Shown: one piece after another, positions 1 through 13,900 of the stretch
Layout of the letters: every line of letters starts with the position of its first letter
Numbering within the stretch: position 1 is the first letter of the stretch
Source of the DNA: Melieria omissa
Lineage: Eukaryota > Arthropoda > Insecta > Diptera > Ulidiidae
Direction: 5' to 3'
Length of the DNA: 64,000 nucleotides
NCBI GenBank assembly: GCA_963971225.1
Contig: OZ020269.1
Location: 27,755,783-27,819,782, forward strand
The notes under the pieces: generated by a model
Told to the model about the DNA's origin: nothing
Seen by the model: the letters and a program-made list of their open reading frames with translations, nothing else
The model's database searches: none
Translations under genes and position numbers: made by a program

Positions 1-219
1 TGGGTGTTCACTATATCGGGTGTTCACTATACCCAACCACGACTGTAATATGTAAAATCTGCCAACAACAAATTGCTCTGATTTCTATAAATAAAACTGT
101 TAGCATGACTGACTGAAGCTAAAAGTACAAAACATGAAATTTGAACCGTAGGTACATACATCTCAAAAATTTAACCTCCGGTAGGACGGTATTTTTGCAA
201 TTCGGGGTCTAAAAGGGTA

Positions 220-1330
220 AAACATGGGTTAAGGTGTTGATAAAGTAGGCATTTTGATTTCAAACTTAGTGAAAATACTCCAAATCAAAAATATTTCGAC
301 ACGCATTTTTCAATGCTTCGAAAGTCAAAATTTAAAGGGGTGAACCAAGGGTTAAGGTTCGTATACGGAAAGACTACGATTAAAGTCTGAACTGTTTGGC
401 CTATTGACTTCAAAAATAGTAAAAACACTGGAAATCAAAAATAATTTGACATGTGTTTCTAATTTTTTCGAAAATCAAAACTTAAAGGAGTGAGTTACAA
501 ATTTGTATGAAGAAATATGATATGTTACGAATTTTGATTTCGAACTTGGTGAAACTACTGTTGGTGAGAAATAATTCGACAAGTTTTTTTCATTTTTTAG
601 AAAATTGAAATCTAACGCGGTCAACAGTTTTTAACGCGGTTAAAAGTTTGTATGTAGAAACAAGATTTTATGACTCTTTTGACTTCAAACTTAGTGAAAC
701 TACTCTTAGTAAGAAAAAATTCAACGTGTTTTTTATTTTTTCGAAAATAAAAATCTGACTGGGTCAACGATGGGTTAAGATTTTGTATAGAGAAACACGA
801 TTTTATGAGACTTTCGACTTTAAACTTAGTGAAATTCACGTGTTTTAAGTTTTTTTGAAAATAAAAAATCTGTCGTGGTCAACGACGAAAGTTTGTATGA
901 ACAAATTTTGAAAAACGTAATTTAAGGGCCCATTGACTTTAAAGTTGGTAAAAGTACTCTTAGTAAGAAATAAATCAAAACGTGTTTTTAATTTTTTTCG
1001 AAAACGAAAATCTAACGCAGTCAACAATGGGTTCAAAGTTTGTATAGAAAAACAAGATTTTATGGGCCTTTCGACTTCAAACTTAGTGAAACTACTCTTG
1101 GTGAGAAATAATTTGATACGTGTTTTTTATTTTTTCGAAAATAAAAATCTAACGGGGTCAATTATGGGTTAAGATTTTGTGTGGTGCAATATGACTTAAT
1201 GCGCCAATTGATTTCCAGTGTGGTAAAAGCTCTTCAAATGAGAAATAATTATAAAAGTATTTTCGACGAGACCAACAAAGGGTTAATAAAAACTTGATTT
1301 ATCGGCCCCATTGAGTTCAAACTTGCGTGC
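220..1330. repeat. Satellite-like tandem array, ~130-bp unit, 8-9 diverged copies
   Basis: The phrase TTGACTTCAAACTTAGTGAA or a close variant recurs near 254, 405, 533, 669, 815, 931, 1069, 1207 and 1311. It is followed each time by AAATAATTCGACACGTG, a TTTTTTCGAAAAT block and AAATCTAACGGGGTCAA. Spacing is 104-151 bp. The short open frames here are by-products. The array begins inside the window and the 1-220 stretch shows no clear unit. Confidence 0.85.
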
Positions 1331-1736
1331 AAAGCTGCACGCGTGACTCTGCTAGTGTTGTATAATTTAGTGCGAATTTGCTTCTTTGCAATTAACACAA
1401 ATCGTGAACGCCGTTAATGTGAAAAGAGCCTATTTCATACACAATTATGCGCGAAGCCAGCACACGTCCGACATCTGCATGTATCACTCACATTTCTGTG
1501 TATGTGTGTGTGTGTGTGTATTGGTGCGCCGGACAGTTGCAGTCATTTTGTAAGCTACACAATAATTCAATTTAGCCGCACCCAATTACGAATTTAATGC
1601 CAACATGTTAGCACAGCGTCAGTCCGACGCATTCACCGTTAAGTTTATTGCCAACATTTGACACACACACACACATTATAAGCACCAACAACAACCACTA
1701 CAAAGTTAGACTAAAGCAATTTGCCTCATTACTCAC

Positions 1737-1948
1737 CATCATGTGACACCAGCGACACGTCAGGCCGGTGATGCCGTGATACGCCTTAATTCGCTTGCGA
1801 CACTTGGAGCAGCGGCCGTAGCAGTTGCCCTCCACCCAGTGATGCAGCAGATCGCCGCCGCCTTTGGCCTTCTTCGACTTGACATACGTGGTGATGCAGG
1901 AGGCGGGCGCATGTTGCACGCAGCGTTCGTGCACCGTGTATTTGCATA
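1737..1948 (-). CDS. Dgk: Dgk exon 10 (end of C1a, most of C1b)
   Basis: This 212-bp exon encodes [20 protein letters not shown], a short KSKKAKGGG linker, then the C1b segment [20 protein letters not shown] and [10 protein letters not shown]. It ends in phase 0 at GTGAGT. The rest of C1b and the kinase domain are not present between 1736 and 1, so the next exon lies outside the window. Confidence 0.95.
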
Positions 1949-4900
1949 CTGGGTCGGTGCGCGACGGTGGGTCGGTTAGTTGGTTGGTAGACGACATTGG
2001 CATTTTGGTTTTTGTTGCAACGTTGAATGGTTTGTTGTTGCGCATGAAAAGAAAATGCAATACAAAAATTGTTAGATAGTTAAAACACTGCAAGTGAGTA
2101 TGAGAAAGTGTGAGAGGAGAGCAGAGAAAGAAAGTGCAACAAAAAAGCCAACAACGAACAAATATTTATTAATTGGAATTTCATGTAGTTTGCGCACACT
2201 TCAATGGTTGAGTGTGAACAAGAGCCGTGGACTGAAATGCAGATAATTCGCTGTGCAGCGATTGTTGTTGCTATTGTTGTGTAGGGTTGCTAGATGGGCT
2301 ATTTAACTCGGGGATTCAGGGGTTTTTTTATTTAACGATTTTTAGGATATTTCGTGAAGTTTGAGTTTCATCAAACGAATGAATTCAATTCAACGCACTT
2401 TTTTTATTTCAACTAAAATTAATTACTTATTTATTACTTATTTATTTATGTTTTATTTGAATTTAATTAATTTGAAATAAAAAAACTGAAAAAAATGCAT
2501 TTATAATAAATTAATAATAAAATCTTCCTTTAGTTTTTTATTTCCAATAAAATGAATAAAATTATTTTGAATAGATTTAAAAAAATTTTTTAATTCAATT
2601 TTACATTAACCCTTTCCGACATGAAAATAAACCCGTTCTATATGAATTGTATGGGCTGTAGTCCAATATATTGGACATTGTGACTGAAAGGGTTAAAATC
2701 AATGCAATTTGTTTTGTTTTAAAACGTATCTCGATGAATCTCTGTACAGTGTGAAATTTTGGTAAACAAGTTGTACAAAATTTGAATTTTATTTTGTCCA
2801 CATAATTCGATTCAATTTAATTTAATTAATTTATGTGGAGTTTCCCAATACGAATGAGTCGATGTTGACAGCCGACAGCTGTCCGATCTCCTGGCTATTA
2901 TTTAGTCACTGATGCTACATGCACATAGTTAATAAAACTTTACCGTTTTCTAAAAGAGTTTTCGTTCAAAAGTTGCACGCGTTACGTCCATTTTACGGTA
3001 CACGTGGTAGTCCTTCAAGGTTTTGAAACATTTGGTGGCCAAATATTGAACGATTGCGTTCGATCGGTTGGGTAAGCAATCAGCCAACACTTGTACATTT
3101 TAGTATAATGATTATAGGAATGATTACAGAAATCAGTGGCGCTCACAAGATTTTAATATGGGGGTTTTACGCGTAACTTTTGAGCCCAATTCCATTCGAA
3201 ACCATATTTCGCAGCAGAATTGTTTGTATTTGGGGAGGGTTGAACCCCCAAAGCCTTCCTCCTCCTGTGTGCGTCAATGATAGCAATGCCAAAAGGGCTG
3301 AGAGCATTGTCGCTGTGAGTATATAGTTTTCTCTGGTGAATGTGATGTGAATTGGCCATCAAGATCGTACAATTTGGTCCCACTAGACTCTTTCTTTCTG
3401 GTAGGGTTTTCTGAAGTTCGAAGTCTATGTCAATAAATCACTATCAACCGATGCGCTCGAGTCAACATAACCCAGTTCATCGTTCAAATGGACTCTGAAT
3501 TTCTAATAGACAATAAAAAATAACTAAAAATTTGTTAAAGATAGATCCAAGTAACGCAAAAGTTGCTACATAGTGTTTTTTGACTCTAACTGGTTTATGA
3601 ATGAATAAATGAATGAATGAATTAACGAACGAAAGCATGAATTAATAAATGAATGAATGAATGACGATTTGTGAAAGTTGTCACCCTGTGTTTTTGGCTT
3701 TAATTTTTTTATGAATGAATGAATGAATAAATGATTGTATGAATGAATGAATAAATTTGTGAATGAATGGATGAATGAATGAATGAATGAACGTAAAATG
3801 AATGACTGAATTAATGAACGAGCGAACGAACGAATGAATGAATGAAAGATTGAATTAAAGAATGAATAAATGAATGAACAAATGAATGAAGGAATGAACA
3901 AATGAATGAACGAAAGAATTTATAATTGAATGAATGAATGAATGACGAAATGACGGAGGTTGTCAAGCAGTGTTTTTAGCTTTAATTTGTTCATCAATAA
4001 ATAAATGAATGAATAAATGAATGAATAAATGAATGAATAAATGCATGCAAAAATGAAAAAATGAATGGATGAACGAAGGAACGAATAAATGAATTGACTA
4101 ATTAATGAATACTTGAATGAATGAATGAATAAATGAATGAATGACGAAATGATGGAAGTTATCACCCACTGTTTTTGGCTTAAATTGTTCATCAATAAAT
4201 AAATGAATGAATGAATAAATAAATGAATGAATAAATGAAGGAATGAATGAATTAATAAATTAATGAGCGAAAAAATGAATGAATGTCAAAGCAAAAAATA
4301 TTAATTTAATGAATGAATGAATAAATGAAAGAATTAATAAATGAATGAATGAATAAATGAACGAATGAATAAATTAATCAATGAATCAATAAATGAACGA
4401 ATGAATAAATGTCAAAGTAATATTTAAATTTTGCCGCCATTTGCAAAAGTTATGGCATCTGCTGATATGGTGATGACTTTTGCGCCACCCTCTAGTTTTA
4501 CCAACTAGCAGACAACAACATAATTTATTGAAACATCTTTCTTCTCTTCCTCCTTCACCAAACGAATATTACTCGAAAAGCTTTTTATATGGAAGACTTG
4601 TGTATAAATTTTAAGCCTCTGAATTTTTCATACTCCGTATCGCTCTTTGTGTCTCCAAGGTTAAACCAATGTCTTTCGTTTATTTTCTGCTTATATTCGT
4701 ATTCATTGTCTTCAAGTGCAATTTTCAAGTAGGAAATATTAAACATAAATCTGCATAAGGTTAAAGTTCACCCGCCCGGCTTAGCTGGATTTGACAACAA
4801 CACACTACACAAAATATTTACACTCATGTTGGGGGCCAGTCGAGAGTTCAATGGGCCAACTTTGGCTACTTACACACACAGCAAAGGCCCTTCTTGCCCA

Positions 4901-7900
4901 GACCGACCAGCATGTTGAGGCAGAGGTTGCAGTAGGCTGGTTTGCTGAAGTGCTTCAGGCGCCACACGTGGATGCCGTCCTCCTTCAGAGCGGTGTTGTC
5001 GACACCTGTAACCAAGTCAGCAGTGACCGTCAGTATGCAGCCACATGAGTGCAAAAGCGACAATAAAAATGACAAATTAAACAATTCACAATGCAGTGTG
5101 AATTAAAGTAGTCAATCTGACTGACTGACTGATTGACTGACCGATTAACTGACATTGTGACTGTCTGACATTATACTTAGTACTTAAACTTGCATAACTT
5201 ACCCAGCAGCACCAGTAGGGGAATCGTTGTGAGCCCGCCGCGCTGCCACTCATCCAGCGAGACTGTGCCGTCGGCGTCGTAGTCAATTTCCACCATCATC
5301 TCTTGCAGAATCTGCGGGAAGCGGAAAACGGAAGCATAAGTGTGGAGCGCACATAGACACACAAACACATGAAGAATATAGAAATTCGAAATTCGTGGCT
5401 GGCGCGAGCGGAATTTGAGTAATGGCACACGAAAAGTGCCAGGCACATGTCGAGGAAGACGAAAACGACGACGACGACGATGAAGCCAAAGAAGAAGACG
5501 ACAAAGAATAAGAAGAGTTAATGGCAGTCAAGGCTAACGCGCTTTGAATTCGCAAAAGATTCCATTGAAATTTAATTCAACACTTGTGAGCCAGTGTGCA
5601 ATGATAGGCGAGCGAGTGGGTGTGAGGTAGATGGGGGTGGTGGATGGAGTAACGTGGGTGACAGCAGTGTTGGCTTGAGTTGAAAATGTGATTTCTGTGC
5701 TGAAGGCCGGAAAACACTTTGATGTGCTAAAGTTTTACTTATTACGTGCGCAATGCCCGCTAAGATGTAGAAATGGGGAGTCGTAATGGAGAATGGGGAA
5801 TAGAAGAATGGGGCTGCCATTTTTGGCGCATGGAGTGAGCAGAGCAGAGTAGAACAGAGCAGGCCGCATCCATAATGCGTAGAAGTGCTGCAAGCCAGAA
5901 ATGTCAGTTATGCCATATTTTTATTTTATCGATTTTATTTGATGTGCTACAAGTGCGCACATCCAGTGTTTGCGAGTGTGTGCGTGCAACTGATATACGT
6001 ATGGAAATTTTCCCCTTCCATGTCGCCGAAGAATTGTGAAACAAAAATCGCTACTTATGGCTGAGCACACAAAGGCGAGTAGTAAATTTTCATGTGAGAC
6101 AAATTTTTGCCATTCTTTGAATGTCAACGAGGGAACATTGAACGAAATCAAATTGTTTTCTTTTTTTTGGTTTAGTTTTAAACGTTTTCCTTGAGGCCAT
6201 AAGGCGTTTAAAACGTTTCTGAATATGTGAAGATAAAAGATCGTTACGAATGTATGGCAGGAAGGTTACAAAATGGCTTTAGTCTGTGAATAGTGCCCAA
6301 TAGTTACTTTAGGGATTGAGGTTAGGTTGAGAAGAATGCACTGAGCAATAGACGAACTTCCAATTGGTGGTCATTCCAGGCTCATTCTGAGTGCCATTCC
6401 GTGTATTTACGAATGGCTGCAGGACACAACAAGGTTCCTCCAAGGCATCAAGTCTTCGTCGACTCAAGTGAACCTCGATGGTTCTTTGCTCCAGGCTTGC
6501 ATGCATCTGTGTTTTAGGCAAAGCTGTATCACAGAATAATCGCAACGATCATTGAATGTCGAATTTTTAACGTGAGTGCCGCCACGGTGCTCGGAAGCAC
6601 AGCGTATCAAAATTAAGCATTGATAAGCGCCCCGAGAGACTAGCTCCCGGTTCCAATTGGGATAATGTAAATGGGACATTACCCCTCCTTGGTAGGGATC
6701 GAGGCCTATCTAAACCTCTGCCGTGCAACTCCAATATTTTTTGAATTTTTTTAAACTAGGACAATTTTCTCCCAAAAATATGGATAACAATTATAATTAT
6801 TTTAGGTCTCTGCACAAATTATAAAAAAAATTTTGGGGATTTTTTTCTTCCCCGAAAATTAGTATTTTTCTTAATTTAGGAGAAAGTCATTTCAGATCTC
6901 TGGCAACACTGGTTGTGGACGCCCCATCTTCTCTTGGAGAGAATGCAGAGGGAGAGAGAGATTTTGCTGTAGGCCATAACCTAGTAACAGGTGGCCCGGT
7001 TAAGGGTTAATTGTTAACCCTTTTGCTTCAGATTTTTACTGAGGAAAGTTAAAATTTTAAATTTAACGTTCTGGGCTTCTATGTGGTTTTATTAGAAACA
7101 TTCCATAAGAAATTTTTTAATTTGTATACTCGGCCCTGTATTTTAAAGTGTTTTTTTCTATGAGAGCAACCATATCGTTGTGGCTGTAATAATTACTTAA
7201 ATATAAAACTTTTTACACATAACGAATATTTGGTATTTCTTTATTTACTTAACCCAAAATTAATAAGAAAAAGTATTTAAATTGAAAGAAAACGTCACAA
7301 AGTTATCTAAAATTGTATGATTCTTCTTCCTTTACTATGTCAAGATATATCATTAAAAAAACTTCTTTAAACTTAAATATTCAATTTATTAATTTGGTTG
7401 TTTTGCTAAAACTTCGAACTATTCTAAGGACTAACAAAACATGTATTCTTGAAACCACAGAGGATTCAGTCGTCCACAAAGTAGCATATTGCCATATGGC
7501 AACAAAATAGCGAAAGGGTTAAGTAGTCATACTTGAGGCAATGAACTATGTTTTGAAAAGTAGATGGACAGGTAGATCCATGTGTGTTTGTAACAGTGGC
7601 GCACGCAAGACGGGGTTTGGGGGTTCAAAACTCCACAAATATCTGTGTTTTAGAAAAACTTTTCAGGTAGTATTAGTTTCAAAAGTTGTGTTCAAAACCA
7701 CACAAAATTAAACCCTGTGTGTGCTATTGGTATGAGGTAATAACCAAGCTGCACTCATAGTTTTGGACTGTCCACCAAGCGTCTAGAGTCAAGTCTTGAA
7801 AACTCAAGCTAAACTATGTGTTGCTTGATGTAATATCGTGACGCTTTCTTCTTTCTTCCCCAGACATGGAGTATATTTTTTGTTTTAAATTTGAGCAAAC

Positions 7901-10900
7901 GCGCAGGGGATTATCCCTATTAATGCAAGGCATTACGTTGGTTCAGGAAGGATATATAGGCTAGGAGATTCTAGGTAATGGACTCTTGACCAGAGCTCTC
8001 TCTGACTACTTGGCTAGAATGGGTTCAGAGGCTGCATTTATTGGCCCTGAACTAGTTCTGCCATTGCTATCTGTGGTCATCAAAGACACTGCTAACAAAT
8101 GGGTAGTTTCAATTGGGTAATTTCACATATGGGCTGGCAGGCTGGGACTTGCAGCAGATGGACGAAACTTAAACATTCTGTCTTTTCAAATAAATTATTA
8201 CAGTTTCTTCTGTCTCTTTGCCGGAGAGACTGCAGGCAGTTGGCATTTTTATGAGCAAAGCATATGGAAAAAATAGGCATACAACACATTAATAATTTTA
8301 CTGTTCCAAGACACTAAAACGTTTACAAGTTCATTGTGGAAGATATGAAGTCTAATAATAAATATTAATGAAGCATTTATGCGCTGTTGTGCCTATTATA
8401 CATATATAAATATATAACACATATACATATATAGTATATATAATATATATTTCTACAAAATTGCCATGTCAACTAATATGAAACCTAACGCAACTTTGCT
8501 CAATTTCACGTTTATTAGAAACAATTTGCCTAAAGAAAATTATTTGCCACATCGCTTCATAAAATTGTATGCTTCCTCAAATTGCATTGGTTGAAGGTTT
8601 TTTGTTTGTCTTTGTAAGCGCAAATATGCTTAGATTTTTACTCGAAAATTCTTGCTAGGAATTTTCTGTGCTTCTTTGTTTCTTTCATAATTTTGTTGGT
8701 ATTAAAAAACAACTCTTCATTTAAATTTTTGTTTTGCATATTTTCGGATTTTTGCTTTGTTCCCACGCTGTGCATACATATTTACTTAAGTACATACATA
8801 TATATACGTATGTATGTCTTTGAAATTGTTTTCATTTTCGTGCTTCCGCATATTTGGGCAAAGAGGCAAATGGTCACACGCTCGAATTGGTTTGCTGCAC
8901 AACAAACACACAAACAAACAAACACACACAAACACACAAACGGCAACTCCAACCGAATTCAAATCAAGGCAATGCAGAGGCAGCGCGGCATAAAGGAATC
9001 AGGTCAAACGAAATCGCCCAACATGGCTGCAACCATGGCAGCGCGCGAGAAAAGGTACCCAACTGCAAAATGGGCGAATGACGAAGCGTAGCTGACGTGG
9101 CAATTCGAAGGGAAGCGGCGCGCAAAAATAGCCCAATTATGAATAATAAAAAAGGATAATGTGTAATTGGCATTGCCACAAACGAGTCGGTCCATTTGAC
9201 TTGTTGTAGGTGACTAAAAGTGCAGAAATTTCGCATAAATGTGCGTTGCCGCGCAAAAAATTCGCTGGAAGTGTGTGTGTGTGCTGTGTTGTAGTTGTTG
9301 GATCGCTTTGAAGTTGAATTTCCTAGAGTTTGGTTTTCGGGCAACACTCAAATTATGTAATTTAGTTACAGCCACTAGTTGAATTGCAATTACAAAAATT
9401 GTATGAGAAAATAATTGATGAATCGCCAACTAATGTAAACTTCCAAGAAATAGTCAACGCTCGCACCTTTCTAGACCACCGGCAGGGCTCAGCATTTCCC
9501 ATTGAAAATCGGTTGTATCTCTTTTATTAGCATTAAACCAGCAATTCGACACGAAACATAGCAAATTTTGTCAACTTTGAGTTTTTAGTTTGAATTTGTA
9601 ATTTTTGTAAATGCTTTGTGTTTTTTTTTTAATGCAAAACATGCGGTGTAAACTTTCATGTTCCCACACACACACACACACACACAGTTGTGTAGTGGAA
9701 ATAAATTAGTAAACCACCGAAATAATCATGAATATTTTTCTTATGCCATACCAGCAACAGAAGCAGCCGAACAAGTAATTGGAAAAGTTTTATTGAGTGG
9801 GACCGCACGTTGTGGCTTTGTGGACATGCGGCTGGAAGGTGGCAAAAGTGAGGGACAAATATCCTATCGACAAATATTTTAGAGTATTTTAACAGCTGCC
9901 ATCGACCTCACAGCTAAACAGAAATTGTGTTGAAAATGATTTTTTGGTCGAATGGCAGCTGCGAAAAATGCGTTAAGATGAAAAGTGCGAAGGTAGATGA
10001 AGGCACAGCTTTGCAAAGAAACATTTTTGTATACTCGTGGACATAGTTTTGGCAAACAGTGGCAGTGGTCGTAGGCGGTAATGTAGAGAAATTTGAAAGT
10101 TGAGCACAGCCAAGCGTTCAACATTGGGAAAAAAGTCGTTTTTGATTTATAAAGGAAATAAATAATTGCAGTGACCAAAATTTGTCAGTTGAAGGAATGT
10201 GTTTTTTAAAGAGAAAATATTTAGTTCATTCTGCAGACAAATTCGAGCAGATTATGAATTTCGAAGGGGCCAAAGTTTATGTTTAGATTTGTAGTATCAA
10301 ATACCCCGAACTAGATTCTGGTGAACGCGGCACAAGTGAATGCAAATGGTTAGTCGTCTCATCATCAGTCAAGAGCTCTGTTTCATCACTTCCATGTGGT
10401 TTTGTGACGAAGTTAGAACTCTTTTATCATTTCCATAAAATCATCATTAATCCTATCGCGATTTGATATTCCGCTTTTAAAGAGATAAAGACGGATGAGT
10501 AAAAACAGCACAGCAGCACCTCAAGATAAGTGCCCACAAAATAAAAGTTAAAGTCCTTTTAGAACCAACTCAACGCTACGTACAATGGATTTCTTCTGAG
10601 TACTGAGTCTAGAGACACATGTTCCCTGTGCAGAGACACATATTAAAAACAAACCATATTTGGCCCAGACTTGCCCAACAGAATTAATTTAGAAATTACT
10701 GTCAGTTTAATTGTTACCATCCACTGACATCCAGCGTCAGATCAATCATTCAAACTACCAACTGTTCTCCACTATTTTCCACTACATAAATAATTTTCAT
10801 TAATAATGCAATAACAACAGCCTAAAGCATTGCACTTATTCCAGCCCGTACGATGGAATTATGGACACAGAAGGTATATTTAGCAAAGTTAGCTCTACTG

Positions 10901-13900
10901 TGGTCCACATAAGAGAAAGTTCTTTATAAAATCTTCGCACCTGTTCATGTTGGGTACGATTATCGTGTTTGAATGAACCACCAGTTCGAATCTACGTGCT
11001 GTAGAATAACATGGACCTAGTTCAGCGAATTAACATTCGACAGCTATATTGATGATGATCACATCAAAAAGAGGTTGCAAATGAAGAAGAAGACTCTGTT
11101 TCCGATGCAGGGATCAGATGAAGAAAGTCTCCACTTCCTGCGAGATCCAAAAGAGGTGAATGTACGCGTATAGAAGCGACGCCTGGACGCGTATAGACGA
11201 CTTGGTGGCAGCCCAAAGCTCGACTACGAGTTGTTATGGCCTTAAGAAACTAAGTAAATACAGGAGTGAACAAGGAATAAAATAAAAAAAAGTTTTTTTT
11301 TTTAATTTAAAAAATTTTTTTTAGAAATTGTTTTCTCATGCAAGCAACTAATGTCTGGGGTATAACTGTTCAAATCATTGGGTTCTAGATGGTTGATTGC
11401 CAAGTTAAGAGGCACTGGTGGGCCTGAGATATCTTGGGATGTTCTGAGCAGTTGACTGTCAAGAAGGACATCAACATACGTAAAACTGAGTTCTGACCTC
11501 TTTAAGCAGAGACAGCCCATCGATCATGTAACTTCTTGTAAAGAGAAATAAATTAGTTGTGGCAGCATTAATCGCCTTGCACTAAGTGTCAATCAGATTC
11601 AGAGTGTGTTGTATGGTAAGGCAGACATGCAGAAGGGTCATCATCATCATAAGCCTTAGAGAAGATACCGAGTTCATTGAGAAAACTGAACAGGAGACAG
11701 TCATCAGCCGTGGACCAAAGCAAAGAAGAGCGCATCCCACTCTGTGGGCAATCTTTCCCATGCTTCCCATACTGCAAAGTTTTCTTCAGTCTACAAAGCA
11801 ATTCAGAAGCAATGAACCAATTTTAAGACATTATAAATTGTTGTTCAAAATAAACAGTCGACTTCACCTCAAAAAGCATTAATCACACTTCAGTAGCTAT
11901 AAATTTCATAAAATTTCATATACTTTCTTTCTATTTCTTATTTCATAACTGGGCATTTTCATATAAAATTGTTCAAGACTTTCTACATTTGCAATAAATA
12001 AATGAAACGACTTCTCTGAAGTCCACTTTAAAGTATCAAAAGCGCAGAGAAAATAGAATTTTGTAGCAAACCCACCGAATCTACTGGAACAACGACGACG
12101 AGGAAAATATTATTACACAGCCGTTATTTTTATTAGTTTTTTGATTGAATTTTCTTATTTTTCGTTGGTCTGAGAAATCTACCTTTGAATATTAATTTTG
12201 TTCAATTTTAATTTAATTTCTCTTGGCGTCAGTAGACTCTTTCACATGTCCATATGAAATACCAATAAATCCATTTTCGTCAAGTTTGAGTGCGCTACAC
12301 ACTCGCTTACATACATATATGTATGTATACAACAAATATACGCATCACCACTCACCGGTCGCAGCTCGGTCACATCCCAGCCGAGGTACTCAGCCACGGC
12401 CATCATTTGATTAACAATCGCATCCATCTCGGCGGTATCCAGGACACCGTTGCCGTCGGTGTCGTATAGGCGAAACATGACTATCGAAAATAACAGCAAC
12501 AACAGCAACAGCAACATTGGCGAAATATGAAACAAAATAACAAAAATCAGAACAAATTATTTCGGCGAACAAATTATCAGCTCGCACTCACGCACACACA
12601 CACACAGACACACATACAGACACACACACACAGACACAATATGCCGCAGTGGTTTGGTTGTATAAGCAGTTTTCTTCAAGCAATGCCTTTGGCCACATTG
12701 ATTAGTAGTAACCACAACTGTGAGCCTGTCACTAGCAATCGAGTTTGTTTCGCGTTGCTTACGGCCCATTGCCATGGCATTTCCATTGTTGTTGTTGTTA
12801 TTATTGTTGTTGGCCAACGCCAATTTTAAATACTGCGCTATTCTGCGCTCGTGCTTTGTCGCAGCAATCAATCCTTATTTTCCACGCTTTTGTCATATTG
12901 CTCTTCCTTTCTTCTTTATGTTTTGACTGGCTGAGAGGCTGTGTGAATCTGTGTGTGTGTGTGTGTCTATGTGTTTGTGTCATTGCCAACTCATTTGCAT
13001 ATTTTACTTACACTCCAGTTTATCTTCCGGACGTCCAGCTTCCAGCAATGATAAATAGCAGACGACATCTTTTAGCGGCACTTTCAACGTTAGTGGATCA
13101 AAATGTGAAAGTTTGCGTGCCAAGAGTTTGATGTCAGCTGCAAAAAAACAACAACAACAATAGATACAGCGTTTTACATTATTGATCCAGACAGAATTCA
13201 TTAGAGATGTTCATGAAACAGCAAAAGAAAACATGTAGGTGGAAATATCAAAAGAATCCTTATATCGATTTCGAAAGACAAGTTTCGCGGTTTTTGATGC
13301 AAAGTTGTTTACCTTTAGGGTTTTTTTTTTAGCGATTATGACAATTGAAGGCTTTTCCAGGAGATTTGCTTACAACATTTTCTAATTTGGTTAGTGGAAA
13401 AAAGTCCCACAAATCCTTAAAGATTCCTAAGAACCATTTAGTGGTTCTCGAATATGGAAAGTGATTAGAAGAACCATTTCGTGTCGTAACTCAATGGACA
13501 TTTGGCCTAAGTAAAGTCCTTGAGTTGATCACCAAACCTATCTGCCTTCCAAGTAGATTCCAATCCCATAATGACTAAAGAATTCTTTAGTAAGCCTTGA
13601 AGTAAACAAAGAATTCTAACAGGATTTTCAGTAATCACTGAGATTTAATTACTGAATGTTCCAAATGGATCAAGCTTTAGGCTTTAGTATCTAAAGGTTC
13701 TGCGCAGAGAGTGCGGAAACATTACTTCACCTGATCAAGGACTCTGAAGCTTTAATGTCCAAAGCATAGAGTTGCCAGATTTGATATTTTACCTGGTAAT
13801 TCAAATGATTTCAAACATTTCTTCGAGATCCGAACTTCTTAGTTCTTCTTAGATCTCCGATAAAAGTTTCAATATTTTCATATATTTTTAATTTAAATCT

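Larger units (their letters stand above)
1949..4873 (-). other. Dgk intron between exons 9 and 10
   Basis: A 2.9-kb intron, AT-rich at 2400-2830. It carries a hAT-type MITE (3134-3279) and a compound AATG/AATA array (3597-4410). No exon-like conserved segment was recognised in it. The flanks 2094-2400 and 4412-4790 look like ordinary single-copy intronic DNA. Confidence 0.8.
5312..12355 (-). other. Dgk intron between exons 7 and 8 (7 kb)
   Basis: This intron holds a GTTGCCAGA-type repeat (6740-6911), a MITE (7594-7729) and a LINE 3' fragment (about 7885-7995). A TATA/ACATAT-rich patch lies at 8396-8450, an ACAAACAC run at 8898-8940, and a CA run at 9664-9686. The stretches 5312-6730, 9700-10480 and 11300-12350 show nothing I can name. 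The stretch 11040-11280 may be a decayed transposon coding tail but is unrecognised. Confidence 0.75.

Noticed and set aside
621..1172. Frames of 63-79 residues in the left-edge array
   Set aside because: They recur once per ~130-bp unit and are satellite translations.
1743..1979. Plus-strand frames opposite the last Dgk exon
   Set aside because: Antisense shadows of the C1 domain coding exon.
3566..4195. Minus-strand frames of 91 and 111 residues rich in FIHSFIHS
   Set aside because: They are read-through of the AATG tetranucleotide array and have no non-repetitive core.
3597..4410. Possible CRISPR-like repeat-spacer pattern
   Set aside because: Eukaryotic tetranucleotide array with irregular spacing and no unique spacers of constant length.
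11040..11280. Possible C-terminal LINE coding tail ([13 protein letters not shown] in one frame)
   Set aside because: Too short and too degenerate to assign; no flanking tail or motif confirmed it.
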